Shown here in pieces: positions 1 to 7,644 of a stretch of DNA of 10,358 nucleotides (the stretch's first letter is position 1; each line of letters begins with the position of its first letter). This stretch comes from Candidatus Zambryskibacteria bacterium RIFCSPLOWO2_02_FULL_39_14 (GTDB taxonomy: Bacteria > Patescibacteriota > Minisyncoccia > Phycocordibacterales > Zambryskibacteraceae). Under the pieces are notes generated by a model, which ran no database searches, was not told the origin of the DNA, and saw only the letters and a program-made list of their open reading frames with translations. The stretch lies in assembly GCA_001824135.1 (NCBI GenBank), contig MHWM01000011.1, positions 1 to 10,358 on the forward strand, in the 5' to 3' direction. The position numbers and the translations under genes were made by a program.

Positions 1-720
1 AGCGATATATCGATACTCTAGTCCTAGTTCGTGCATACGTTTATAAGTAAGACCTTTGTTGTGAAGTTTTTTACTTTCACGAATTATGCCAGGAATTCGC
101 GCGACAAGTCTCTGATAAATTTTTTCATCTAAATCTTTCTTATCTGGTTTAAGTCCTATATAAACAAATCTATAAGGTGTCGACGTGGCAGGTTGACACT
201 TTGGCACGTGACCCAATGCCTCAACAATTTCCAATGCGCGAATGAGGCGAACTTTGTTGTGCGGGTCAATAGATTTGGCTCTTCTCGGATCTTTTTTCTG
301 TAATATTTTGAATAATTCTTTAGCATTTTTTTTCCCAAGATTCTTGCGTAGAGTCTGATTTGGTCCTACATCCGTTAGAGTGACTGTATTTGTCAAAGTA
401 TCTATATAAAACCCTGTGCCACCGACTACAATAGGCAATTTATCTCGTACTGCGATATGTCGTAGTGTAGGATCTGCAAGATTTTTATATTCTGATGCAG
501 AAAATTGTTTTTTAGGATCAGCCACATCGAGCATGTGGTGGGGGATACCTTGCATCTCTTTTTTAGTAACTTTACCTGTACCTATATCAAGACCTTTATA
601 AACTTGTCTGGAGTCGGCAGAAATAATCTCCCCATTGAATTTTTTTGCCAAACGTATGGCTAAAGCAGATTTACCAGAAGCCGTAGATCCAACTATAACT
701 AAAACTTTTTTAAGTTGCAT
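1..720 (-). CDS. miaA: tRNA dimethylallyltransferase MiaA, 3' end cut by window edge
   Basis: MiaA transfers a dimethylallyl group from DMAPP to N6 of A37 in tRNAs reading codons that begin with U, stabilising codon-anticodon pairing. The frame is open for 240 codons from ATG at 720 to base 1, where it is truncated; family members have about 300 residues, so some 60 C-terminal residues are missing. Seen: P-loop GSTASGKSAL (11-20), SADSRQVYKGLDIGTGK (34-50), the HHMLDVADP stretch (61-69), VVGGTGFYI (98-106), and the family segment around IDPHNKVRLIRALEI (171-185). The last residues, LGLEYRYIA, also fit MiaA. The ATG directly follows the TAA of the pump gene, so it is probably translated by coupling or read-through reinitiation. 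No separate promoter or Shine-Dalgarno is visible. Many CPR genomes lack an obvious isoprenoid pathway, so the DMAPP source is an open question. Confidence 0.95.
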   Translation of the reverse strand, partial: MQLKKVLVIVGSTASGKSALAIRLAKKFNGEIISADSRQVYKGLDIGTGKVTKKEMQGIPHHMLDVADPKKQFSASEYKNLADPTLRHIAVRDKLPIVVGGTGFYIDTLTNTVTLTDVGPNQTLRKNLGKKNAKELFKILQKKDPRRAKSIDPHNKVRLIRALEIVEALGHVPKCQPATSTPYRFVYIGLKPDKKDLDEKIYQRLVARIPGIIRESKKLHNKGLTYKRMHELGLEYRYIA

Positions 721-3423
721 TTATGTAACCACTTTTGCTGGTTTAAACACCACTGGCATTTTTTGGCGCGCGAAATATTTTCTCACTTCTTCCACAAGTA
801 TTATGGATATTGATATAGATATAATGACAAACCATTCGGACAAGTTAAGTGGTACAGTGTGCAATAATTTTTGAAAGAGCGGGTTATAAATAGCCATTAT
901 TTGAAAAAAAAGAGCGAGGAAGGTGGCTCCCACAATAAACTTGTTAGAAAACATATTCATACTAAAGATAGATTTATCTTCAGAACGGCAATTCCAAGCA
1001 TTGAACCATTGAAAGACTGCCATAACAGTCAAGGAGATGGTCCAAGCTTTCGGTAGGTTTACATCAAAATAATTTTGAAACAATACTAACGTACCTATCA
1101 TCATAGGGATTGCCATGATGAATATTCGGTAACCCATCTTTATATCTACTAAATATTTTTTTGGCTTTTCAAAACTTCTTTCCAAAAGTCCTTTTTCTCT
1201 AGGTTCCATAGCAAGTGCAATGGTGAAGAATCCATCTGTGACAAAATTCAACCAGATAATCTGAACAGGTAAGATTGGCAAGGGAAAGCCTAATAAAAGT
1301 GCTCCAGTAATTACCAAGATTTCACCGACATTAGTAGAGAGGAGATATAAAAGAACTTTTCTAATGGTTTTGTAAATACTTCTACCTTCTTCTACAGCGG
1401 CAATGATACTGCCGAAGTTGTCATCAAGCAGTATAATATCCGATGCTTCTTTAGCTACTTCTGTTCCTATCCTACCCATAGCTACCCCAAGATCTGCCGC
1501 AACAAGAGACGGCGCATCGTTTACACCGTCACCAGTCATGGCGATAATTTTACCTTCGGCCTTATAAGCATTGATTATCCGTAGTTTGTGTTCTGGCGTT
1601 ACTCTGGCAAATACCGATATTTTATCCAAACGTTCTCTGAGAATAATGTCAGAAAGATTATCCATTTCTGTACCGGTTATGCTTTCGTCACCCTTTTTAT
1701 AAATACCAGCTTCTTTAGCAATGGCTTCTGCTGTTTCTTGGTGATCGCCGGTTATCATCACTACTTCTATACCCGCTTCTCGCGCTCGTCTAGTTGCTTC
1801 TTTAACCTCTAGACGTAAAGTGTCTTTCAAACCAAGGAATCCTACGAAAGTTAAATCTTTCAGATTTTCAGTATTTATTTTTGTTGCAAGTTTTTTGCTT
1901 AATGCTATAGCAATAACCCTCAAACCTCGCTTTGATATATCCAAGAAAAGAGATTCAAGTTCATCACCTTCTTCTTTAGACAGTAACTCTTCTTTGTCAT
2001 CGCGCCACACTTTTTTAGAAAGGCCCAAGATTATTTCCGGTGCCCCAACTATTGTGGTCAATGTACCATCGTTATCCTTATGTAAGGTGGCGTGATATTT
2101 GAGATTGTAGTCAAAAGGGATTTCAGAAAGGAGAGGAGACTCACTTTCCAAACTATCTTTGTTGAATCCGAGTTTCTCGGCCAAGACATACATCGATGCT
2201 TCGGTTGGGTCACCGGAGACTCGCCACGATTTTTTATCATCTTCGAACATCACCATTGCATCGGTACAAAATGCGGAGAGTTTACCAATCAATAGAAGTT
2301 CTGGGTGATTGGGAGGGTCTATAACTTGGTTGTCTAATTTTATTTCTCCTTTGGGTTCAAATCCGACCCCGCCAACTTCGAAAATTTTTCTATCTACATA
2401 TATAGTCTGAACCATCATTTCATTTTTTGTAATAGTGCCGGTTTTATCTACAGCTATGACTTGCGCTTGTCCAAGAGCTTCTACTGCCTGCAGGCGTTTG
2501 ATTAAAGCATTACGTTTACCCATTCTCCAGACACCTGTAGCCAAGATGACTGTGATAGCGACAGGTAGACCTTCCGGTATAACAGAGACAGCGATAGAGA
2601 TAACCGTAGCAAACATTTCTATCGCAGGTTTACCATAAGATATGCCCACAACAAAAAGTGCCATACTGATAATAAAGGTTACCCCAATGATAATTCTTGA
2701 AAGGTAGCGGATATTGGCTTTGAGTGGAATCTCTGTTTCAATGGTAGAAATTTCTTTGGCTATCCTGCCGATAACTGTCTCTAAACCGGTTTTAACCACT
2801 ATCGCGCGACCAGTGCCAGAGACGACATGAGTGCCTTTAAAGATCATGTTCCTTGCTTCCAATACTGGTGTGTCTTGCTTGGTCAATATCTCATCTGTCT
2901 TGTGTGCTGGTTCCGATTCTCCCGTCAGGGTCGATTCATCTATTTTTAAATTTCTTGCGACGATGATTCTTGAATCAGCTGGTATCTTGTCTCCTTCACG
3001 CAATAGGATAATATCTCCAGCTACGACATTGGTATCGGGGATGATAATCTCTTTCTCATCACGTAGGACTACAGCTTTAGTTTCAACAAATTCTTTCAAA
3101 GCTAGAAGAGTATTTCTAGCTCGACCTTCTTGGATAGAGCCGGCAATAGCATTGAAGATAAGTACTGCCATAATTATAAAAGCATCAACAGTTTCTCCCA
3201 TAATCAGCACTGCCAGACTAGCTACCAAAAGGATGTAAATTAATGGATTTTTAAATTGCCGGAGAAAAATAATGGGAATACTATCCACCTTGGATTCTGG
3301 TAGTTTGTTTAGCCCATTCTCCTCTAGTCTACGTATAGCTTCTTGACTTGAGAGTCCATGCTCTTTTGAATCGAGCATTTCTAGAATCTCAGAGATCGGT
3401 TTTGTATGCCAACTTGTCTCCAT
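721..3423 (-). CDS. P2A-type cation-transporting ATPase, probably Ca2+ (SERCA/PMR1-like)
   Basis: Membrane pump of 900 residues that couples ATP hydrolysis to cation export. Domains in order: N-terminal cation-ATPase region (1-50), M1-M2 (about 55-98), actuator domain with TGES (167-170), M3-M4 (about 243-297) with PEGLP (283-287), P-domain with phosphoacceptor D326 in DKTGT, N-domain with SGDPTE (403-408), TGD (558-560), TPEHK (609-613), GDGVNDAP hinge (631-638), then M5-M10 (about 688-880). Residues matching SERCA Ca2+ site II are present: E284, N698 and E701 in TNVGE, and N726, T729, D730 in NFVTDG. The site I glutamate of SERCA M8 (E908) aligns with Q805, suggesting one ion per cycle as in PMR1/SPCA pumps. 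The nucleotide-site motif KGAPE reads VGAPE (459-463). Mn2+ or another cation cannot be excluded. The stop abuts the miaA start; the PH-domain gene ends 25 bases upstream. Confidence 0.95.
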   Translation of the reverse strand: METSWHTKPISEILEMLDSKEHGLSSQEAIRRLEENGLNKLPESKVDSIPIIFLRQFKNPLIYILLVASLAVLIMGETVDAFIIMAVLIFNAIAGSIQEGRARNTLLALKEFVETKAVVLRDEKEIIIPDTNVVAGDIILLREGDKIPADSRIIVARNLKIDESTLTGESEPAHKTDEILTKQDTPVLEARNMIFKGTHVVSGTGRAIVVKTGLETVIGRIAKEISTIETEIPLKANIRYLSRIIIGVTFIISMALFVVGISYGKPAIEMFATVISIAVSVIPEGLPVAITVILATGVWRMGKRNALIKRLQAVEALGQAQVIAVDKTGTITKNEMMVQTIYVDRKIFEVGGVGFEPKGEIKLDNQVIDPPNHPELLLIGKLSAFCTDAMVMFEDDKKSWRVSGDPTEASMYVLAEKLGFNKDSLESESPLLSEIPFDYNLKYHATLHKDNDGTLTTIVGAPEIILGLSKKVWRDDKEELLSKEEGDELESLFLDISKRGLRVIAIALSKKLATKINTENLKDLTFVGFLGLKDTLRLEVKEATRRAREAGIEVVMITGDHQETAEAIAKEAGIYKKGDESITGTEMDNLSDIILRERLDKISVFARVTPEHKLRIINAYKAEGKIIAMTGDGVNDAPSLVAADLGVAMGRIGTEVAKEASDIILLDDNFGSIIAAVEEGRSIYKTIRKVLLYLLSTNVGEILVITGALLLGFPLPILPVQIIWLNFVTDGFFTIALAMEPREKGLLERSFEKPKKYLVDIKMGYRIFIMAIPMMIGTLVLFQNYFDVNLPKAWTISLTVMAVFQWFNAWNCRSEDKSIFSMNMFSNKFIVGATFLALFFQIMAIYNPLFQKLLHTVPLNLSEWFVIISISISIILVEEVRKYFARQKMPVVFKPAKVVT

Positions 3424-3430
3424 TCATTTC

Positions 3431-3436
3431 ATTATA
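3431..3436 (-). promoter_or_regulatory. Consensus -10 box just upstream of the pump start
   Basis: On the minus strand TATAAT lies 7 bases before the ATG of the pump gene. Standard spacing would place the transcript start at or one base before the start codon, giving a leaderless or nearly leaderless mRNA. No good -35 hexamer is seen, and the gene may also be read from upstream, so this would be an internal promoter. The AT-rich setting makes a chance match possible. Confidence 0.4.
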
Positions 3437-3448
3437 CACTCTCTATTT

Positions 3449-4033
3449 TTAAGTATTCTGATTTGTTTCTTTATTATTAGATTTTTCAGTGTAATAGGTA
3501 GACATCTTTAACGCGACTTTCATTATCTCACTCTTTACTTTCTCTGGTTCTGGAATTTGAAGGAACCTCAATCTCTCTTCAGTTCCGGCTGTTTGGACTT
3601 GTAGTTCCCCAAAATCTAGAAAAGTTTCTATTACACCATTGATATTGGTAGTAATATCTTGAATCCTATCCATGTGCATTTCAGAAATATTTCTATGGAA
3701 AAATCCTTTCTGAGTACTGTCAATAATTCTCCTATCTGTCACTATCCAGACATCCAGAGTATACATAGTGAGAGAGTAAAACAGACTTGACCATATAAAT
3801 AAATACCAAAGACTCGAGAAAAATAGGAAAATTTCGAAAATTTCATTTACGTATAAAAAATTGAAGAAGACCAATCCTATAATAATAGGTACAAGAGCTA
3901 AAAGAGAAAAAAATGATATGGTCAGATAAATAACAAACCAATGGCGACGCAAAAGTAACAAAACATTCTCATCCTTCTCTTGACCTTCGAAGGAGTTTGT
4001 AGATTCAAAGAAAATTGAAAGAATGGATTTCAT
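3449..4033 (-). CDS. Membrane protein with bacterial PH-like domain (bPH/DUF304 type)
   Basis: A 194-residue protein of unknown specific function. Residues 1-30 are a polar cytoplasmic lead. Two hydrophobic helices follow (about 32-58 and 64-90). The rest is a cytoplasmic domain that opens with WIVTDRRII (96-104) and continues through MHMDRIQDI (119-127), FLDFGELQVQTAG (138-150) and LQIPEPEKV (158-166). This 'two helices, then TDRRII, then a short beta-rich domain with FGxxxxxTAG' layout is the one known from YdbS/YdbT-like bacterial PH (DUF304) proteins, which are common in Patescibacteria. The last 15 residues are polar and N/K/E-rich. The start ATG overlaps the upstream gene's stop as ATGA, indicating translational coupling and perhaps a joint membrane role with the 90-residue neighbour. 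No substrate or partner can be read from the sequence. Confidence 0.8.
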   Translation of the reverse strand: MKSILSIFFESTNSFEGQEKDENVLLLLRRHWFVIYLTISFFSLLALVPIIIGLVFFNFLYVNEIFEIFLFFSSLWYLFIWSSLFYSLTMYTLDVWIVTDRRIIDSTQKGFFHRNISEMHMDRIQDITTNINGVIETFLDFGELQVQTAGTEERLRFLQIPEPEKVKSEIMKVALKMSTYYTEKSNNKETNQNT

Positions 4034-4302
4034 TTAATGTAATTGTTGATATTAAAATTAGAAATTTGAAAATTTGGGAAAACGTTCTCTAGTGATGAAA
4101 AGTTTATTTTCATAAGTAAGGTTATACTTATCAGGAATAAAAAGATGGAACCTAGGAAAAAAATTGCTGCAAATCTTTTAGGTTGAACACCGATACCAAA
4201 ACGAGTTAGGTGGTAGACCACCATAAAGTTAAAAATCGAATATCCAAAGACAGTCAAAAATAAAATTGCAATTAGTATAAATCTTGAAGAAATAAGATCC
4301 AT
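4030..4302 (-). CDS. Small two-helix membrane protein, family not recognised
   Basis: Encodes 90 residues with two predicted transmembrane helices (about 7-30 and 44-65) joined by a short loop rich in R, H and K (HLTRFGIGVQPKR, 31-43), and an N/S/F-rich tail. The frame stays open further upstream, but a longer product would be translated from the tRNA-Leu gene, so ATG at 4302 is chosen. In-frame TTG and GTG codons lie just upstream as weaker alternatives. There is no Shine-Dalgarno; a GATAAT hexamer 10 bases before the ATG could serve a very short leader. The stop TGA overlaps the ATG of the PH-domain gene in ATGA, which argues that it is real and translated. Probably a lineage-specific protein; no function is proposed. 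Confidence 0.65.
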   Translation of the reverse strand: MDLISSRFILIAILFLTVFGYSIFNFMVVYHLTRFGIGVQPKRFAAIFFLGSIFLFLISITLLMKINFSSLENVFPNFQISNFNINNYIK

Positions 4303-4338
4303 AATTATCACTATTATCAATATAATACCACAACAATG

Positions 4339-4419
4339 TGGGCGAGGAGGGACTTGAACCCTCACCTCTTGCGAGACACGATTTTGAGTCGTGCGCGTCT
4401 GCCATTCCGCCACTCGCCC
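4339..4419 (-). tRNA. tRNA-Leu, anticodon CAA (reads UUG)
   Basis: An 81-base class II tRNA that folds by eye. The acceptor stem is GGGCGAG with CTCGCCC and discriminator A; the D-stem is GCG/CGC. The anticodon stem CACGA/TCGTG encloses loop CTCAAAA, giving anticodon CAA. The long variable arm has stem CTC/GAG around GCAA, and the T-arm is GAGGG-TTCAAGT-CCCTC. The long variable arm and A discriminator fit leucine. The 3' CCA is not encoded, so a CCA-adding enzyme is needed. A36-A37-A38 in the loop is the MiaA recognition context. It heads the minus-strand gene block with only 36 bases to the next start and no terminator in between. Confidence 0.97.
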
Positions 4420-4443
4420 AATACTTCTTGCATTTGCACCTAC

Positions 4444-4472
4444 AACTTACAATAAAATTTGAATTCAGACAA
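4444..4472 (-). promoter_or_regulatory. Possible promoter for tRNA-Leu
   Basis: On the minus strand TTGTCT (4467-4472) and TAAGTT (4444-4449) are 17 bases apart, with the tRNA 5' end about 25 bases further on. Spacing is ideal but the -10 is weak, so this is a tentative call in an AT-rich, 95-base divergent intergenic region. Confidence 0.25.
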
Positions 4473-4480
4473 TCTAACTT

Positions 4481-4508
4481 TTGTTTGTTATTAGTTGTGA
4501 GTTATAAT
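4481..4508 (+). promoter_or_regulatory. parB promoter, apparently leaderless
   Basis: A perfect TATAAT (4503-4508) sits exactly 6 bases before the parB ATG at 4515, so normal spacing puts transcription start on the A of the start codon. A weak -35 candidate, TTGTTT, is at 4481-4486 with a 16-base spacer. There is no Shine-Dalgarno in this interval, consistent with leaderless translation. Confidence 0.5.
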
Positions 4509-4514
4509 AATCTT

Positions 4515-5480
4515 ATGTCCCGATTTTATAACGACTCCATTTTCTGGGTTGAGGTTGATAAGATCAAACCAAACCCGTTTCAACCGCGCCGCGAGTTCGA
4601 TGAAGCGCAGCTTAAAAGTCTAGCAGATTCCATACGCCAATACGGTGTCTTACAAGCTCTAGTAGTTACCCGTAATGAACTGGAAACCGAGGGCGGGGGA
4701 CTTGGTGTGGAGTACGAGTTGGTGGCGGGCGAGCGGCGTTTACGCGCCGCTCGCCTTGCTGGTCTTGCGCAAGTACCAGTACTTATCCGTACTGGCGAGG
4801 AAACCGATCTTATGAAATTAGAGCTTGCAATTATAGAAAACATACAACGCGAGGATCTAAGTCCAGTTGATCGTGCCCGCGCTTTTGACCGTTTAGTCAG
4901 AGAATTTAATTTCAAACATCACGAGATTGGTAAAAAAGTTGGTAAAAGCCGTGAGTATGTTTCCAACTCTCTGCGCATTCTTTCTTTACCGGAATACATT
5001 ATAAACGCCCTTTCAGAAAACAAGATTACCGAGGGTCATACTAGACCTTTAATGATGCTTATTGATAGGCCACAAGAACAAGAGACTCTTTTTAAAGAAA
5101 TTATTTTCAAGAAGCTTAATGTTAGAGAAGCAGAAAGTATTGCACGTCACATTGCAGTAGAACGTGCTCGTAAATTGATTGACCAAGAACTTATAGATAT
5201 TGAAGATTTGTTTAAAGAAAAGCTTGGCACTCGTGTAAGAATAGAAAAAAAAGAAGATGGAGGGCGGGTAACTATAGACTTTTTCAACAAAAACGACCTT
5301 CTTGCTCTGTTAGAGAGAATTGCTGTTGAAAAGGGGGTTGAAAATATGCAAACACAGGATGCAGAAACTCTAGCAGAAGATGTAGCTCCTCTAACCGATG
5401 AAGAAAAGATTTTGGCAGAAGACCAGCCGAAAGGGGAAGACGATGAATCTCTGTATTCTGTAACTAATTTTTCTATTTAA
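4515..5480 (+). CDS. parB: ParB/Spo0J-family chromosome partitioning protein
   Basis: A 321-residue CTP-dependent DNA clamp that loads at parS sites and helps segregate the chromosome, normally with ParA. The N-terminal ParB/Srx fold starts with VDKIKPNPFQPRR (14-26). The CTP-binding C-motif is AGERRLRAA (71-79). The box-II segment ENIQREDLSPVDRA (108-121) precedes a helix-turn-helix (135-159, IGKKVGKSREYVSN) and ITEGHTRPL (171-179). A C-terminal dimerisation-like region (about 230-272) is followed by an acidic tail of about 45 residues (D/E-rich, 276-315). The open frame begins upstream at 4338 inside the tRNA gene's complement, but ATG at 4515 gives the family N-terminus and lies at a perfect -10 spacing. 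No ParA and no convincing parS are in the window. The 3' end overlaps topA tail to tail by 8 bases. A chromosomal role is more likely than a plasmid one given the housekeeping neighbours. Confidence 0.93.
   Translation: MSRFYNDSIFWVEVDKIKPNPFQPRREFDEAQLKSLADSIRQYGVLQALVVTRNELETEGGGLGVEYELVAGERRLRAARLAGLAQVPVLIRTGEETDLMKLELAIIENIQREDLSPVDRARAFDRLVREFNFKHHEIGKKVGKSREYVSNSLRILSLPEYIINALSENKITEGHTRPLMMLIDRPQEQETLFKEIIFKKLNVREAESIARHIAVERARKLIDQELIDIEDLFKEKLGTRVRIEKKEDGGRVTIDFFNKNDLLALLERIAVEKGVENMQTQDAETLAEDVAPLTDEEKILAEDQPKGEDDESLYSVTNFSI
4728..4755 (+). repeat. 11-bp perfect inverted repeat inside parB
   Basis: GGCGAGCGGCG (4728-4738) and CGCCGCTCGCC (4745-4755) form a GC-only-rich stem around a 6-base loop. 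It overlaps the codons for the CTP-binding GERRLRAARLA stretch. It may simply reflect Arg/Ala codons, but a strong mRNA hairpin is expected here. Confidence 0.6.
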
Positions 5481-7644
5481 TTTTATCGAGTTTGTGTGGA
5501 TTATGATTTGCGCAAGACTTATCACTACAGCGTTCTGGAATAGTTTTTGTGCCATCCATCATCAGCGCACCGCAGAGTTTACATTTCTCTCCCGTTGGTT
5601 TAGCTTTAATTGCATATTTGCAATCAGGGTAATTTGAACACGAGTAGAATATTCCGAAACGACCACGACGTTCCGATAAGAATCCTTTTTGGCATAGAGG
5701 ACACTCTACACCTGTAGAATTGGCTTTCTCTTGTTCTTCGTCTTTCTTCACGAATTTACATTTAGGAAAGCGTGAGCAAGCTGTAAACATGCCAAACTTA
5801 CCTTCACGCGTGACTAAGTTACCTTTACTACACTTAGGGCAAAGTTCTCCGGTATCCTTTGGTCCCTCTAGTTCTTTTCCATCAATAGTGCGAGCGCCAT
5901 GGCACTCTGGAAATTTTTCACACGATAGGAATTTACCACTCTTACCAAGTTTGATAATCATATTTGCTTCACAAATTGGACACTTCTCTTTATTTGGCGC
6001 TTCGCCTAGATTGGTAATCTTCTCCGCTTTTTCTTTAGATTTGACCACTTCTGTAAATGGTTTATAAAAATCTGCAAGAGTTTTCTTATATGTGCGTTCT
6101 CCGTTGGCTATGTCGTCTAATTCATTTTCCATTTCCGCGGTAAAAGAGTCGCTGATATAAGTGGAAAAATGTTCTTCAAGGAAAGAACTTACTACTTCAC
6201 CTGTATCTGTTGGAAAAAGTGCTTTATTAATTTTATCTACATATCCGCGATCATCTAGAGTTTTTATTATAGAAGCATAAGTAGAAGGTCTGCCGATCCC
6301 ACGTTTTTCAAGTTCTTTAATCAAACCTGCTTCCGAATATCGTGCCGGCGGTTCAGTCTGTTTCTCTTCCGAATTAATGTCAATAAGTTTTAATAGGTCG
6401 CCTGACAAGAATTTCGGTAAGATGACGTCTTCGCTTGCAGACATAGGATCAGCTTTGAGCCAACCATCAAAGATAACACGAGAACCATTGAGCCAGAATG
6501 GTTGACACTCGGTGTCAACATTAGCAATAACCTTGGTACGCATCACTTCTGCTGATTTCATTTGACTTCCTATAGTTCTTTGCCAGATGAGTTGGTATAG
6601 TTTTTTTTCTCCATCTGTTATTCCGGCATACTCAACATCCATATGTGTAGGTCGTATAGCTTCATGCGCTTCTTGAGCATTTTTAGATTTTTTAGTAAAC
6701 GTATGAGATTCAAAATAATTTTCTCCATATTTTGTTTTTATCAGTTTCTCTATATCTTTACGTGCAAGTGCACCGAGATTAGTTGAGTCTGTACGCATAT
6801 AGGTAATATGTCCCGCTTCATAAAGTTTCTGGGCGAAGCTCATAGTGCGTGATGGAGCAAGACCTAGTCGCGAGCTTGCTGTTTGTTGTAAGGTAGAAGT
6901 AATGAAGGGTGCACGCGGAGCACGAGCCACTTTTGTTTCCTTGATATCTATTACTTTCCACGAACCTTTTTTACCTTTTTCAAGGATTTTTTCAACCTCT
7001 TTTTTATCTGTAGACTCTTTTGAACATAACCATTCATTAGAATGTTTATCCTTATCTTCAAGATTTGCTTTAATAGTCCAGAAGGTGACTGGTTTGAAGG
7101 CACGTATCTCACGCTCGCGTTCCATGATGATGCGAAGAGCGGGTGATTGTACTCTACCTGCGGAGAGTCCATAACGTACTTTTTTCCACACTAATCCAGA
7201 AAGATCATAGCCTACTAGACGGTCAAGTACTCGTCGTGCTTCTTGCGCTTCTCTTAAATTCGTATCAATTTTTCTGGGGTGCTCTAGGGCTATATTAACC
7301 GCTTCTTTAGTTATTTCATAGAAAACAACACGTCTTGGATTTTTTAGACCGGCAGCTTCTTGAACATGCCAAGCTATGGCCTCACCTTCGCGATCTGGGT
7401 CCGTAGCGAGTAGCACTTCTTCTGATTTCTTTGCTAGAGCTTTTATTTCAGAAATAATTTTCTCTTTACCTTTTACCACTTCGTAGTGTGGTACAAATCC
7501 AGCCGGCACATCTATAGCCGCTTTATTTGACTTAGGAAGGTCACGAATATGTCCGACTGAAGCTACAACCCTAAAATCTTTTCCAAGATATTTTTGAATA
7601 GTCTTTGCTTTCGATGGCGACTCAACGATTAAAAGTTTAGTCAT
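5473..7644 (-). CDS. topA: DNA topoisomerase I (type IA)
   Basis: A 723-residue enzyme that relaxes negative supercoils by passing a strand through a 5'-phosphotyrosine nick. The Toprim domain has VESPSKAKTI (7-16, catalytic E8), GHIRDLP (31-37) and the metal motif DPDREGE (82-88: D82, D84, E86). LSAGRVQSPALR (160-171) follows. The active-site tyrosine is Y282 in TYMRTDST, with R284. EAHEAIRPT (325-333) and RGIGRPSTYA (448-457) are also conserved. The C-terminus carries four topoisomerase zinc ribbons with cysteines at 555/558/575/581, 602/605/623/629, 648/651/669/675 and 688/691/706/711; the last is spaced differently. The start ATG gives the standard MxKLLIVESP N-terminus and no Shine-Dalgarno precedes it. 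Its 3' end overlaps parB by 8 bases, leaving no room for a dedicated terminator between them. dprA lies upstream on the same strand, separated by the inserted plus-strand gene. Confidence 0.98.
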   Translation of the reverse strand: MTKLLIVESPSKAKTIQKYLGKDFRVVASVGHIRDLPKSNKAAIDVPAGFVPHYEVVKGKEKIISEIKALAKKSEEVLLATDPDREGEAIAWHVQEAAGLKNPRRVVFYEITKEAVNIALEHPRKIDTNLREAQEARRVLDRLVGYDLSGLVWKKVRYGLSAGRVQSPALRIIMEREREIRAFKPVTFWTIKANLEDKDKHSNEWLCSKESTDKKEVEKILEKGKKGSWKVIDIKETKVARAPRAPFITSTLQQTASSRLGLAPSRTMSFAQKLYEAGHITYMRTDSTNLGALARKDIEKLIKTKYGENYFESHTFTKKSKNAQEAHEAIRPTHMDVEYAGITDGEKKLYQLIWQRTIGSQMKSAEVMRTKVIANVDTECQPFWLNGSRVIFDGWLKADPMSASEDVILPKFLSGDLLKLIDINSEEKQTEPPARYSEAGLIKELEKRGIGRPSTYASIIKTLDDRGYVDKINKALFPTDTGEVVSSFLEEHFSTYISDSFTAEMENELDDIANGERTYKKTLADFYKPFTEVVKSKEKAEKITNLGEAPNKEKCPICEANMIIKLGKSGKFLSCEKFPECHGARTIDGKELEGPKDTGELCPKCSKGNLVTREGKFGMFTACSRFPKCKFVKKDEEQEKANSTGVECPLCQKGFLSERRGRFGIFYSCSNYPDCKYAIKAKPTGEKCKLCGALMMDGTKTIPERCSDKSCANHNPHKLDKIK

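Noticed and set aside
203..218. parS-like site centred on CACGTG
   Set aside because: Only about 11 of 16 positions match the parS consensus, and the flanking arms are not symmetrical; it is ordinary miaA coding sequence.
156..338. 60-codon frame on the minus strand
   Set aside because: It lies out of frame inside miaA, which has continuous family homology through the same bases.
4303..4413. Upstream extension of the 90-residue membrane protein
   Set aside because: The added N-terminus is translated tRNA sequence; ATG at 4302 begins just before the first membrane helix.
4338..4514. Upstream extension of the parB reading frame
   Set aside because: It translates the complement of tRNA-Leu and the intergenic region; ParB homology starts after 4515 and the -10 box fits that ATG.
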